This document shows, in pieces, positions 13,918 through 26,200 of a stretch of DNA of 64,000 nt (positions are counted from its first letter, which is position 1; the number at the start of each line of letters is the position of its first letter). The stretch comes from Ectocarpus siliculosus. Its lineage: Eukaryota; Sar; Phaeophyceae; Ectocarpales; Ectocarpaceae. The translations under genes were made by a program, and so were the position numbers. Under the pieces are notes generated by a model, which had not been told where the DNA came from, ran no database searches, and saw only the letters and a list, made by a program, of their open reading frames with translations. The stretch lies in contig FN649734.1 in NCBI GenBank assembly GCA_000310025.1, positions 2,561,245 through 2,625,244 of the forward strand, in the 5' to 3' direction.

Positions 13918-16900
13918 GGAGACAGATATGGCATTAACCCAAAACAAACCGGAACCGAGCAACAATCAACGTCGGATGGGCGGACGGGTGGACATGCAGG
14001 CAAGAATCGATTACAATACAACAGGTCTAGAAGGAGGAACTGGAGAAGACTACCAGTGACTAATTCGCTCCAGCACGACCTTTCAAGTCTCAAGCAATAG
14101 TTTATCATAAGTATGCCTCAAACCGGGTCACCCACGCTATCTCGGATTTGGGGGTACAGCTAAGCACACGCTAGGATGAAGCAGGCTGGAAAGCTGCCAT
14201 CGATCTCTATAAAACCCTCCACCAGTTCCGATAAACTTCGAAGAAGCTAGAGAAAAAGCGGAATAGTGCTGATGGCTGTCCTCAAAAGAAACATACAGCC
14301 TGCACTACCGTCGTCCATATTCTGTACTCCCTCGTGAACCTCACTGCCTGAAGTGAAACCCCGGACAGTTTCAGAGGCTGTATGCATTGCAGTGACGGAA
14401 ACGGCATCGACAATGCCGTAATCACAAAAACAATATTAGAAGCAAAGTAGCAGCAGCAGCAGCAGCAGCAGCCTCCGCTGCAGCAGCAGGAGCAGCAGAA
14501 GCACAAGCAGCCACAAGGCACCTGCAAAGACCGAGGAGACTCTCAGAGGCGGCGCGCCCTCCCCCCTGACGACCACTAGAGTGGCGAAGGTCACCAGGCA
14601 GACGAGCGTTGGCGTCGTCGCCCAGAAAAACACGCACCACGCGTCTACGTACTTGAGGGTTGTAAGCGCCGATACCTGGCGTTGTTGCAGCGCGGGTGAC
14701 GGAAGGGTAGAGGGCGGGGGGGTCACAAGCTAGGCGAGTTCGTGTTAGCTGCCGTTTCTATTGAAACGGTTGTTGAAACAGTTGAGTTGTTGGACCGAAC
14801 CCGCTCAAGCCCTACCCCTAACCCTGTACCGAACACTTCACCCCCTCACCCTGCTGCAGGAAAAGCAGCCGAGCCAAACCACGGGTCACACGACACTTGC
14901 CACACCTATCACACATACCTCTCTGGTTCTTGACGCATCTATCCTTTGCCGAATGCAGCCCTCCCACGCGAGCATCTTCAGCGCCTGTGTACGCCGAAAA
15001 TCCAAACGCAGAAGAACAACAAACAGCAACAACAACAACAATACACGTCACGTTAAGCAAATGAACAGGCGACTAAAAACGCAACCAACAGTGCGCTTGA
15101 GTCGGTGTCAGGCCTACTGAGATACTGGGCAACGCACAATACGCGCTACGAAAGTCAACAGTTCAAAAACGCACAGATGCACACGCGTTGGTTCGGAGTT
15201 CGTAACCCATGGGGGCGTGAATACCCTAAAGTAACGTCGGTATATGGCAACAACCGATACTCAAAAGCATCACTGTGACCAACGAGAGCATCGAGGCGCG
15301 GCCCGATATCCGAGATGACGCCGAGCGCCCGTAACACAAGGGAGGCATCGGGCTGGATATCAACGTGTCGAATGTGGTCGCCCCGCGTAGAGCATGCAAC
15401 CATGGGCCAGAGGAAGAGAAAAGCGAACCAATCAAGGCTTCAGCCTTAGCAACCGCAATAGCGGCGGCCGCAACAAACACGACGGTTACATGGCCGACCT
15501 GAGGTTGCGTGCGTAAGAACCCGTCGCTTCTACTTGGCTTCTTAACCCCGCCTACCTACCCACCCTTATCCCGTGCAGCATCTCAGAGCAGCGCTGAACG
15601 CGGTCGTCCTTGTGCCCCATCAGGTCCCGAGTCGCGGCGCCGATCCGCTTCGCCAGGAAAGCGTTTAGCGGCACCATGGCGGCGATGACGACTAACCCCG
15701 CCGCAAAAGCGAAGGACACCTGCGGAGCAAGCACAACGGCAATAAAGCGTCAGCACGAAAAACTGCTACAAAAATGCGTCATGAGAACGGAGCTGGAGCT
15801 CGACCGGGCGTCCCGTTTTCGTCGGCGTGGCGCACGTGGAGGAAGTAGACAGCGGCGCGCTTTGGACGTGGTCACCTGCTTGCCCAGTCTCTTCGGGCCT
15901 GTGGGAAAGCTGCGGCGCAGCGGGAGATTCCCCGCCCTCCCATCACACGCCAAGAAGCCACGCCTAAAAGCTAGCTAGATAAACCAGTATAAAGCAAACG
16001 TCACTTACAAGGGCGAGGAAAGCTAATAATAGGAAGGGCCAACCAGGGAGACAGAAGCAAGCACAGGCATAAATTAGGGCCGGCCAGCACATGGTGTAGC
16101 GTGTAGGAGCAAGCGCGGTTGGAAGAGGCCATCTCCACTCGTGCTCACCTCTCGATGGAGAAGATAGAACGTGACCCCAACCTGGTGCGGCGGTGCAGTA
16201 GGGGAGGGGGGGGGCAACGAAGGCGACAGAGAGGAACAAAGGATTAAGGTACAGTTTCGGTTACCCTCTGTATGATGGTACACAAAACACGTTTCGAATC
16301 AGTGCACTGCGTTCCCCAAAGATACCAACAACGAGGCGAGGACAAATCGGGGGGGGGGGGCACGAAACGGTTAACCTCTCGAGCGTCCGTTCATTCAACG
16401 CGATAGCAAAGTGCGAGCAACATTGGTCCGTTTAGGTCTATCTCTCCGCCTCCCATAAATCTCGAAGCTTTCATTGGATATCGGCTACCGTGCTCTTCAA
16501 ACAGGTAATATCCAAATCTCTACACACAATGATGCTGTAGAACGCGCCGTGCAGTAGTAGCAGCAGAAGCAGAAAAAGTTTTTAACCTGCAAGGGCAGAC
16601 CCCACAACTCATGGAGAGACCCGGCGGTGTCCATGAGCCTCTGAGCGTCCACGGCGATGAGGTTGGCGGCGCTTCCGGCGGTTAGGCCCACCCCGGACGC
16701 ATCGACGGATCGTACCTCGAGCACCTGCCTGTGGCGGCACCGCAACACCCACACACGTGAGAGCGGGAGCACACACTCACAGAGTGTCCCAAGTCAGGAT
16801 CACTTTTCCGAGGTTCTGGACTCTGCCATGTCGTTCGGGTGTTCATGCTAAGCATCCAACCGACCAAAACTGTTCACTCGCGGCTGGATGGCCAACGCAG

Positions 16901-19900
16901 TCCAACCGGGAAACCTTTTGCGCTAAGTGTGAACTCCTCCGTTGTACGTATCACAGCTACGGGCAGCAGAAATCCGCCGCAGTACGTACCTGTAGACCGC
17001 CGATACGATCGATGCCCGCACGTGCAGCTGCAGCCGCCCCAGCCCCAGGCTGAACTGGGTATCCAGGATGGCGCAAAGCCCGAAGGCGCACCCCAGTGCC
17101 GCCGCTCCCAGATATCCCTTCCTCGCCGCAGCCACACTGCTCGAACCTGCAAGAAGAGATGTTGAGTTGTTGAGTTGTTGAGTTCTTGTTGCTGTTGTTG
17201 TCGCTACTGCTATTTACTGTCGGCTGTGTGGTCATTGTTGCGGTAGTTGTTGTTGTTGCCATTCGTGGTCCTCTTGGTGTGGCTGTTGTTGTTGTTGCTG
17301 CTGCTGCTGCTGCTGTTGCTGTTCGAGCCGTTTCGGCTGAAATAATAGTCGGGTTGTGCCGGTGGAGGCACATGCCTCACACCGGGGGAGGGGGGGGGGT
17401 ATAGGAGCGAAACGAAGCACTACCTACCGTGTCACGGTTGGTTTCCTTTGAGGCGCAGAAACGCGCCAATTGTATGGAAATACCTTCCAAAAACACAAGA
17501 AAAGCGAGCAGAAACGGTGTCATACTACGGCCTCTACTATGCTGGGTAGTACGTTACCGTTCACCTTCACTTTGAGAAGCGTCTTGCACCGCGTCAACGA
17601 CCACTTTCAGGAGCAGGGGACCGGAGAAACCCAGCACCGTGTTGGCCGCCTTGAGCCACCCGAGGTTAAGGAACTCCCGCCCGAACGTCGAGCGACATGC
17701 CCGTATCAGCGATGGCCGCCGCCGGCCGTGCTCGTTTCGAATGGCCGCATCGAATCTGAACGTTGCACGTCGACGAACGTCGAAGGTTGCGCAGCGAGGA
17801 GGGGGCACCTGTAAGAGAGTGACAGGTCGCCGCTGCATTTGCCCCCCCGCTCAGGAGGTCCATGGACCTGAGTGTCATTTTGCTCTTGCTTTAGCGGCAT
17901 GCACATCTCCTGGTGCCGTTCTAACCATCCAGGAAATCTAAGATACAACCGTTACCTATGTCGCTCGTTCGCACTTATCGGCCCAAACAGCTGCGCGGTC
18001 TTGGCGGGCTAGTTGAGGTAGGTCCTCCGCGCGTAGCTGTCTCGCAGCCCCCGTCCGGAACAGCTGGTTTAGCCACGAGAAGGATATCATGGATAACCAG
18101 CTCGCATCGTCGAGAGCGCCGCCCTCATCTCCCGATTCTACCTGCCGCACGTTTAACGAGGAGAACAACAACAGGGAATCGAGACAGCCGCCGGCGGGGC
18201 TATTTGGTTAGCTCGTCAGGGGGGTTCGCCTGATTTGTTGACTGTTCGTGCCGATACGCACGGCGATACCAAAAGCCTGTCCGTAGGTGTACCATGCATT
18301 ATACACGCCTCTCCTATCGCTTCCCTGCCCCGAGAGAGCGAGAGAGGAGAGAGCATGGTTTGAGCAAACAAGAAGAGAAGGCGTTACCGACCCAGTTTGC
18401 AGCATTCATGGTGCCCATAGTCCTGGCCTTATAATCTGATGACCCCTGATGAACTTTGTTCACCAACAATACTCCAATGGAAACATCCCCCCCCCGGCGG
18501 AAGGATACGTACAAGACGGTATGTACGCATAAATGAATGCCCGCGACGGTAAACCATCAAAGACTAACGTGTTCTCTCAAAAACTCACAATTATCACAAT
18601 GCAAGCGCTTCCTCGAAGCACGGCCTACATGCAAGAAAAAGAGCACACACATACTACGGATACCGCGTTATACTCGCGATGAGAATCATCCGCCGGGTCA
18701 AACCCACCCGAAAGAGAACTGCACGCATTAAAGCCGGGGCGCCTTCAAGGGCCACAACAAACCAAGGGAAGCGTTTTTGCAAACGTATGCCGACCCCCTC
18801 AGTTTCCACCCGCTAACCGAGTACCTCGATTCAAACAAGCGCGTAGCTGTACCTCATCTTGGAATCGACTGCTCCCGGCACGTACGCCATCGGTCCTGTC
18901 TCGGTGTAGCAACCAGACAGTAGCAGTCATGGCTGCAAGCGACCTGCGCGCCAAATAACGTGTGACGGTTTCAGGGTTTCTGGCACACAGCGAGAGAGCT
19001 CGACGGGGATCGTGGGGGGAAAGGCGTGTCTTATCGGCAACATACGTCACTGCAGTGTTACTATTGTTGATTCGTCCTCGTGTGGTTCGAAAGAACACAA
19101 GACAACCTTGGTCCAGAGATATCTTGGCACCCTGCAGTGTTACACGTTTGCACCCGTCACAACCACTGTCGCTGAATTTGACTGTGCAAACACCCCGATC
19201 ACACCCCACCACCTTCGAAACGAGCCAACACCAAGTCGTCGGCGATTGCACCAGGGCGCAAGATGACGCAGGTGGGTGCGAAAGATACGCAAACAGGATG
19301 TAGAGAAAAGGTAGGAAGACACGACCTGCCTTGTTGGGTGGTGTTGCTGTCATTCCCACTGTTCGTGCCATGCCGGTCGTGTGCGTGACTCGTGTACGTA
19401 CGTATTGGCGGGCTCGTGAAGAAGAAACTATGCGAATACCTTTGTCGCCCCCCCAACGTAACAAACAAGCAACATCGTTTCGCTATAGCCAACTAGAAAA
19501 TGAAATATTGGGCGATTTTCGCGATTCAACAGCTGGTTTGAGATTCTCTCCTTACCCGACCGCGCAGAACTCCTCCATGTACACCAGGGTGTCATCGACG
19601 TGGGCTGCCCCATCACCGAGCGCGAAGGCCGCCAGCCGTACGGCTCGCCACAGGAGTGCGAGACCCAAAAGGCCTCCGCACGCTATCGCGACGGCCGTGA
19701 GGGCGGCCCCACGACCGTACGTGCCAGCCTCACAACGGAGATGCGCTGTGAACAACGGAAGCACGTTTCGGGGGGAGGAATAGCTCTTGCTGTACGCACA
19801 GTGCAAGCCACTTTTCGTATGTCTTCACCTTCCCAGACTGAGCGCGCCTCGACAATAGCTGTAGCTTACCTATGGGCTACCAAAGGAGACGCAAGCGATG

Positions 19901-22099
19901 CTAGTACCGCCGGTGACACCTCTCCTTCCGGGGACCGCCTTCGCGAGATTGATAAGGTTATGTTTACTAGATATAGAACAAGGAGGGGGGACGCAGACCC
20001 TATTCCCTAACAACCCAACTTTCTCGATTGTATGCTATATCCAACATGTTTACATAATCGAAAAATCCTGCGATCCGTTGCGTGGAGTCACCGTTTGCGC
20101 TCTAGCAAGATCGAAAACCTTGTCCTGCGACAGCATACCTTGCCAAACGCAATATTGCGAAGACATCGCCAGCGTGAAGCCGAAACAGGGACGCGCCCCC
20201 CCCCCCCGTACCTTCTCACACTGTGTCCCACAAATATCGTAGACCATTTCAGCCCCCATATTTTCCGAAAGGATTCCCTGGTATCTGTGTGTATTTCGGC
20301 TGTGCCTCTCATATCCCCCAAACGGCGCCCCGGCCTATACGTACATCTTGATTTTGTCCGGCGAGAGCCCGGGGTGGCGTAGATGGTCCACACCACAGCA
20401 GTGGCGGCACAAACCAGCCGTGCAACGACAACAGCCATCAGTGGTCTCGACTGGCGAACCGTATCAGGCCCCTGCTGTCCCAGATTTAAGACGGCCCATC
20501 AGCAAACAGGAACCGGTAATTGGCGGGGAGGAGAGAAGGAATGGGATCGTTAATATACAGGGCCGGATAAAAAGCGATAAAGTGTCAAACCCAGGGGTTC
20601 GTAAGGCAAGGGCCTTTGTCCCTACACATGCCGCCAACGGTCCCTGTACCTGGCAGTGTTCCTGTTTTCTTTCGACGTTTGGTTTACATAACGCAGCGGG
20701 GAAGTCAAACCAACGCGGAACAAGGTCCACCGGGTACCATTTGTCAGCGAACAACACTTCCTCTCAAAGGATCCCGATATGCAAAGTGCCAAAAACACAT
20801 TCGATCGTTTTTCTCGTGCAGGATGGATGACCCGATCAATCCTTTCAGCACTCCGAAACGTTTCTCTCCTTCCGTTACGCCAATATTCACTGTTGCTGCA
20901 GCCCTACAACGAGGAAAGGACTGTCTCCAACACCCTCTCTCGACCGTACGTATTTACGGCATTCGAATTGAGGGCTTCTAAACAATAAAATACAACAAGA
21001 CAGTGATACTGGTACGTCGATGCGCCAACGTCGTTGGAATATATGAGCAGATAACAAGAGTACTGGAAAGTGACGGGCTTTGTGTCCGTAACAGCATCTG
21101 CTGGATGAAATTCCCGCTTAATTACGGGGGGACCTGCTCACGGTACGAATACAAGCCCACAATACGAAAAAAGTTTTCGTTCTTACGTGCTCTGCTGCCT
21201 GGGCCTACCTTGGGCATCAAGAGTTCCAAGCACGATACTGTGAGCACTGCCAGACACAGTCCGATGGCGCCAACTACCAGCCGGATATCAGACTTTGTCG
21301 TGGACCGCAGGCTGCTTCCTGGTGCTTTAGGTTTCAATCAAGAGCGAGCAATGAGGGGCGAGGGGCGAGACAACGGTGGGAAAGATCGGTCACCACCCCC
21401 AACAGAATGCGCGACAAAGTTCGTCTCGCCTTGCGTGCGTGATCAGCTGTTCGTTTTTTCCTACCAAACACGGGGCGAAAACGTCATTCGCCTCTCATTC
21501 TGTATCCCAATCGTACCGCCGTGTCGAACGGCACGTTTACACTGTCTGCTTGTCCTACGGGCATGTCGTAAAACCCAGTACGGTGCCCGTGACATACAAT
21601 GAGCAGGTCTACTGGTCCTCCAATAAGGACGGAGAATTAGCGTTGAACGTTGGCAGACATGACGACGACGAACAGGTGCAAGACAATGAGCATCGTACTC
21701 TCTAGATGTGTCGCGTTACAGGATTTCAGGTCCGCTCTACGATTTTATGAGAGGACAGTTGCAATAAAGCACCTGACGGCAGCGCTCTCTACCTCTCCCT
21801 GCTACCAAGAAATCTAGCACGAAAATGAACCAAAATAATCACGTAGTCACGTGGTTTTAACTAAGGCCAAGAAGACAAGGTGGTTGTGTGAAACAGGCTG
21901 TCATCACTGCCGAGATCTGGTACCATGCTGCGTTATTACCTGCCGCGCTTCGAGAGGCTTCGTTTGCGCTAGTCTCCAGTAGGTTCCGTAGCAGTTGAGG
22001 GTTCGTCTCGCAACATTGCCTTCTTCGGGCGAGCAAGAGCATGGCCGTGTCTGCGACAAGCAGCGCGCTAGCAGACGCATATCCTTGTACCGTCAGCAT
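994..22099 (-). CDS. ABCC-family (MRP-type) full-length ABC transporter, 32 exons, 1,967 aa
   Basis: This gene encodes an ATP-driven exporter of the multidrug-resistance-associated (ABCC) type. The family moves glutathione, glucuronide or other organic-anion conjugates across plasma or vacuolar membranes; the substrate here is unknown. Thirty-two exons join without a phase conflict: ATG at 22,099, stop at 994-996, 5,904 nt. Order by residue: TMD0 and L0 1-273, TMD1 about 280-710, NBD1 about 664-1,094, low-complexity linker 1,095-1,272, TMD2 about 1,273-1,600, NBD2 about 1,660-1,924. Diagnostic motifs are two Walker A sites ([18 protein letters not shown]), LSGGQ in NBD1, DEATA and VAHRL in NBD2. 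Introns are GT-AG except one GC-AG at 11,254. The length exceeds the usual 1,500 or so because of low-complexity insertions. The family assignment is firm. The first exon could be preceded by another, and the last exon is the least certain. Parts are listed separately with exon coordinates. Confidence 0.93.
2061..2100. repeat. (GA)n microsatellite in ABCC intron 29
   Basis: A GA tract on the plus strand reads as CT on the ABCC coding strand and lies about 50 nt upstream of the acceptor of exon 30. It may extend the polypyrimidine tract. Confidence 0.85.
3034..3065. repeat. (AC)n microsatellite in ABCC intron 28
   Basis: A pure AC run of about 30 bp lies just upstream (coding-strand sense) of exon 29. 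On the coding strand it reads GT. Confidence 0.85.
7810..7840. repeat. (CT)n microsatellite in ABCC intron 21
   Basis: A CT run on the plus strand, so GA on the coding strand: the one tract with opposite orientation among the larger CT/GA tracts of this gene. Confidence 0.8.
8525..8632. repeat. long (GA)n microsatellite in ABCC intron 20
   Basis: About 100 bp of GA-rich repeat, CT on the coding strand, lying 115-220 nt upstream of the exon 21 acceptor. Confidence 0.9.
9988..10520 (-). other. ABCC exon 19: linker between NBD1 and TMD2
   Basis: One 533-nt exon encodes a low-complexity linker of about 178 residues rich in Ala, Gly, Pro, Ser and Glu. It ends with an acidic stretch and DGSVEFR, which matches the conserved ABCC lead-in to the first helix of TMD2 (consensus about GxVxxxVY). 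The next exon starts [10 protein letters not shown]. In other kinases-regulated ABCC proteins this linker is a phosphorylation site; nothing specific can be claimed here. Confidence 0.85.
10669..13315 (-). other. ABCC exons 15-18: nucleotide-binding domain 1 with large insertions
   Basis: Exons: 13,315-12,997; 12,554-12,034; 11,380-11,255; 10,994-10,669. Walker A GGVGSGKS lies near residues 776-783, the Q-loop YAAQNPWV near 917, the signature LSGGQ at 974-978 and Walker B LCLLDNP around 1,048. About 130 residues separate Walker A from the Q-loop and about 70 separate the signature from Walker B; both are far above the family norm, and the extra sequence is rich in Ser, Arg, Asp and Gly. The residue after the Walker B aspartate is Asn, and the H-loop position reads VVVTC instead of a histidine. 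Intron 17 uses a GC donor (AG|GCAAGC at 11,254), the only choice found that keeps frame. NBD1 of ABCC proteins is usually the weaker ATPase site; this copy looks more degenerate than most. Confidence 0.88.
11876..11975. repeat. (GA)n microsatellite in ABCC intron 16
   Basis: About 100 bp of GA-rich repeat, CT on the coding strand, within 60-160 nt of the exon 16 donor at 12,033. Confidence 0.9.
13606..18141 (-). other. ABCC exons 7-14: first transmembrane domain
   Basis: Exons: 18,141-17,975; 17,755-17,565; 17,146-16,990; 16,728-16,587; 15,719-15,564; 14,984-14,919; 14,675-14,522; 13,744-13,606. Recognisable ABCC blocks in order are [78 protein letters not shown] and [18 protein letters not shown]. 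The junctions are phase-coherent. In exon 14 the acceptor 17 nt upstream of the nearest AG is required for frame and restores the expected block [10 protein letters not shown]. The intron before exon 14 holds a (CT)n tract on the coding strand. Confidence 0.9.
13868..13918. repeat. (GA)n microsatellite in ABCC intron 13
   Basis: GA run on the plus strand, CT on the coding strand, about 125 nt upstream of the exon 14 acceptor. A degenerate GAGAAAGC-type repeat flanks it from 13,760. Confidence 0.85.
18853..22099 (-). other. ABCC exons 1-6: TMD0 and L0 linker
   Basis: Exons: 22,099-21,940; 21,318-21,209; 20,471-20,345; 19,966-19,870; 19,789-19,556; 18,943-18,853 (819 nt, exactly 273 codons). 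Five hydrophobic segments appear, one per exon in exons 1-5, for example [44 protein letters not shown] and [16 protein letters not shown]. Five helices is the expected TMD0 of long ABCC proteins. Sequence conservation is too low for recognition by motif, so the evidence is hydrophobicity, splice signals and unbroken phase into the conserved exon 7. The start is the first ATG in the open frame; the context is cgcATGc. Confidence 0.7.
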
Positions 22100-23246
22100 G
22101 CGAAAGAAGCACAGCACAGAACGACGCGAGAAGTGCGGAAGGATCAATTGCTAGATTGTAATAGTATAAGGATGGGGGTTATGCGTCGGTTTTGCTGCAT
22201 ATCGAAGCTCCCTAAAAGCTACGCACAAGAAGAGGGGGGGAAATGTGTGTACATTGTCGAAGGTTTACACACGACACTAAGGAGCATGCGACGCGTAGCA
22301 GCGCGGCAGCTTGAAGACATACCAATGTTGGGAAATGCTCACGTATCTTGCAATTTGACACTGCAGCTCCGACAGCACGCAATTTCTGTAGTGTGCTACC
22401 CCCTGCACATGCATCGACAACATTTTGCGGGTGACATGGCTAGAGTTACCTTTTCTCCACGTTGCCACCAACTGCAACTTTGTTATTTAGCCGCAAATCT
22501 TCGGCGGCGAAAAGTTGCAGCGCACGAAAAACCACCCAAGAGCAAAACACAGGCCCTGAACTTCAAGATTAATCCGTTGCTACCAAGTCCAAATCACCGC
22601 TGTATTCAAACTCGGTGCAACGAGCTATCCCATGCCCAGTGGCGTATGCATGGTACCCACCTCCAACCAAGGCGGACGCCCCAACTCCTCCAAGTTGGTT
22701 CATATTGGCGCCGGCGTGTTGTGCACTGCAGAGGCTTGGCTGCTAAGACTATTTTTTTTTTTTTCCTGAGATCGGATTGCAAATGCTATCTTCAAACCTC
22801 TAGGTGCAGTCCATAGGTGTGGCTTTCTCCCAGAAACTCCCACCCTCTCAAAATATCACGCGTGTTGTGTATGATGCTTCACACACATGCGCCCACGCAA
22901 TGGTAGCATGGTAGCAGCAGCAGCAGCTGCGGCGGCGGCGGCGCAACTACGACGTGATGTCCCGAAACGTCACTTTGTTGGTTCGGGAGGCAGAAAAAAG
23001 CAGCGAGCGGGGAACAGGGGACGGATTGAAGACCAAATCTCGGCACATATGGGCACATCGAGGGAGAACAAGAATGTGGAGAGAGGGAGTTGGAGCGAGA
23101 AAAGGAGCGAAACAACAGGCACACACACACCCCCCGTGACACGATCATCCGATCATCCGCAACAGCGAGCTGCCGCACACAAGCTCCGCCGCACAGACAC
23201 AAGAGACCTCTCTGTCCTCTCCTCTCTGTGCCTGTGTCGGCTGACC
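22100..23246. promoter_or_regulatory. divergent intergenic region between ABCC and the VDE-family gene
   Basis: About 1.15 kb separates the two proposed start codons, which point away from each other, so both promoters must lie here. A 273-codon open frame runs across it on the plus strand but overlaps ABCC exon 1 in antisense and has no recognisable content. A GCA/GCG-rich patch (22,911-22,945) lies in the likely 5' UTR of the VDE-family gene. I could not identify specific promoter elements. Confidence 0.5.
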
Positions 23247-26200
23247 ATGCCGTCTTCTCACCGAAGCTCTTGTCGCTCAGCTGCCGCGGCCCTTTTGGTC
23301 GTGAGCTTTTCGAGCACAGCGCCATCATCGGATGTGCTCGTGTCGGGGTGGGTGGGGCCGAGCGTTGTTGTCGGCCGGGCAGCAGGGAGAGGGCTCGTTC
23401 GCGCGAGACCAACAACAACAGCAGCAGCAGGAGCAGCGACAGGAGCCTTGAGAGTGCCCACCAGGAGCGGCAGTAGCACAAGGCCATGTCGATGCGGGTC
23501 GGTGACGAGCATGAGTAGCAGTAGCAGCAGGCACGGGAAAAATTGGCAAGAACAGCAGCAGGATGGGGATACATTTATCATGACCGGACAAGAAGCTGCC
23601 CGCTCGCCGCTGCCCGCACATAGAAGACCAGAGAGTAACGACGCAGGAGGTGGGGGTGCTTGGGGGGAAGTGGTGGACGGGATCAAGAGGGTGGGCGTGG
23701 GTGCTCTAGCGGGTCTGTTCTTGATGGCGGGAGGCGATGTCGGTGCTGCGTTTGGAGATGTAGGAGTTGTCGAGCCAACGTCCTCTGTGACCGTGCAAGA
23801 CCTCCAGCGATACGACGGCTTCGAGGATTACGCGGCGCAGGGGCAGCAGATGGAGAACAGCGACGTTGGCTGCTTCGCGAACGAGTGCAAGCGGGAGACC
23901 GCCTCCTGCTTCACGGACGGGAGCTGCTTGAAGGTATTTTGCCTCATGTGGTCCTCGCTGCTTGTTTCGCTTGCTGGAAACTCGAGAATTGGTGTGTATG
24001 TGTGACGTTATCGACAAAGGATTCGCTTTCAACCAAAAAGTTCCGCAGCGGTATCCTAGCAGCACCTAGGGTTGTTGAGTCACGCCGAGCCTGCTACCGC
24101 GCTCCCTCTGTGTACTTGCGTGTTGCTGGTTTCGGGTGGCAGTCTAGAGTAAGATGTACATCCCTCCATTGCGAGCTGAAGGGAGAGTTTGTTCTTCCCA
24201 TCTTATTTTTTTTCATGTGCAGCCTCCCGCTCTCCACGTCGCGTCCCTACAACCAGAGGATCCTCTCAGTATCCACAGCAGCAGCAGTCTCTCCCTTTGT
24301 AGTTTTACACTTGGCAACAGAACGACCGCTGCGTAGTGTGCCGTATACAGTGTAGAATGCTGGGCGTATTTCCGGAGTTCCTCGCGTCTCTGTTGAAGTC
24401 GTTGGCCCCACGCTCGTGAGGCCGATATCTTTCCCTAGAGGTCGCTTCAAGCACCCTTGGCGTCCTCAGACTGGCTCTCTTATTCTCACTCACGCCCCCG
24501 GCGGGCGTGTCAACGACGCGCGCCCCAAAACTTGCGCCCCTAATGACCTGTGAAGCAGAAGCAGCTGCCTTGTGTGTTACCCCCGGATGCGGTAAATGAC
24601 GGCCTTCAACCGGCTGCGTAGCCACAGCTGAAGAAGCAGCAGCTAGGTAGCAGGTTGTCTTTGGTGTGTGCGGAGGTCGGAGACGCTACACGACATGCGT
24701 ATTGAAGTTCTGCTGCTGCTGCTGCTGCTGTGCTCTGTGTGGTGCATTCAACACCGTGCCCAAGGGTTCGGCGGCATCGAAAATTGAGGCCGCTCCTTTG
24801 GTTTATTTTTCCGAAATGTTGTCTCCCGCCCCCCCCCAATGGACCTTGCGAGAAGAGCAATTGAATTAGGGCCCAAAACTGCTGGTGGGTGCGCCTTAGC
24901 GATAGGTGTGTCGTGCAGCAGCGGTGCCATACGTCGTGTACTTTTTAAATATTTCTTGTGGAACTCTGGTTAATGGTAAGAATGTGTAGGCATACAGCAG
25001 TACGTACAATATATTGCCTGGCAAATGTCCCAAGTCCCAAGAGTCCAAGGGTCTGACGTGGATCTCGTGTCCTGTGTACAAAGGGTCACTTGCTTGAACC
25101 GTAACGTGTTCGGCCGCGCGGCCACAGCTTGCGTAGAAAGAATATGCTGTCTGGGAAATCGTAGACATACAGGTACTTTCTGACGCTATGAATCCATTGC
25201 TAATCTGTCTCAGACTATTTTCTCTGATAGAGATGGTTTCGTTGTGTCATATCAAGAAAAATAAAAAAAAAAGAAATGTGGGTAAAGCATGGATGCATGC
25301 GATCGAGGCGCGCTTTGCACGTAGGTGCTGCGTGCAGTCTCTGATGGTCGCGTTGGTGTTGCACCAACAGCTCGTCGCTTGGTTCATGTCTCAACAACTG
25401 AAGGCTAGACTATGTTATCTACAACAGCAGTGCTGTATGCATACATGTACATACAGCAGTAGGTGAGCTTTTTTTTACATACTGTATGCGTATGCATTCA
25501 ATTACTGAAAGACTACCCGCTCGAGACAACACCACAGCAGTAAAGGCTTACGGGATGTGTTGTGTGGATGTCTTCAGAGTGCAGAAACGTAACGCTCATA
25601 CTGTAACCATCCCATCCGATTGATGCGGTGTGTTGAAGGCTTTACTTGTTACAGTTCCCCAGAAACATAACGCTCTGATGAACCTGCCAGTCCGATTTTT
25701 TTTTTTTTCTTAGTATGACACCACGAAACTTCCGACGCGGATGAATTAGCAAGTTTGATGTTTTTGTTTATAGCGTATAATACCGAAAGCAGCTGCTGTC
25801 GAGTTGATGGCCGGCTTCCCTCGCAACGCGGTTTGGCCCACATACAGACCCGCTGGGAAGAGCGGCAGGTCCTACACGGTGACGTGTGACACAACTTATT
25901 GCAGCGATTTTTACAGTAGTAGGCGTGTGAGCGCGTTTGTGTTCGGTTGGCGGCCAAACACCTGTGGCATGCCCGTCCCTAGTACACTCTTCTTGCTGTA
26001 CCCTGGATGCCTACACCATCATAGCGCCGTACCTGCACTCTATGTGTTCGCTATTGGTTTCGTATTTCTGGCTACATGGTTTCGCCCCCAGGCTAGCTAT
26101 AGATATACGGGGCTGACCGTGCCGTGCAGCGTTGCTGTGGAAGCACTTGAGACCTGAAACCTGAAACTGATTCGAATCAATACACGGGTGTATATTAAAT

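Noticed and set aside
21995-22816. 273-codon plus-strand open frame between ABCC and the VDE-family gene
   Set aside because: It overlaps ABCC exon 1 in antisense, shows no domain, and has no typical coding composition.
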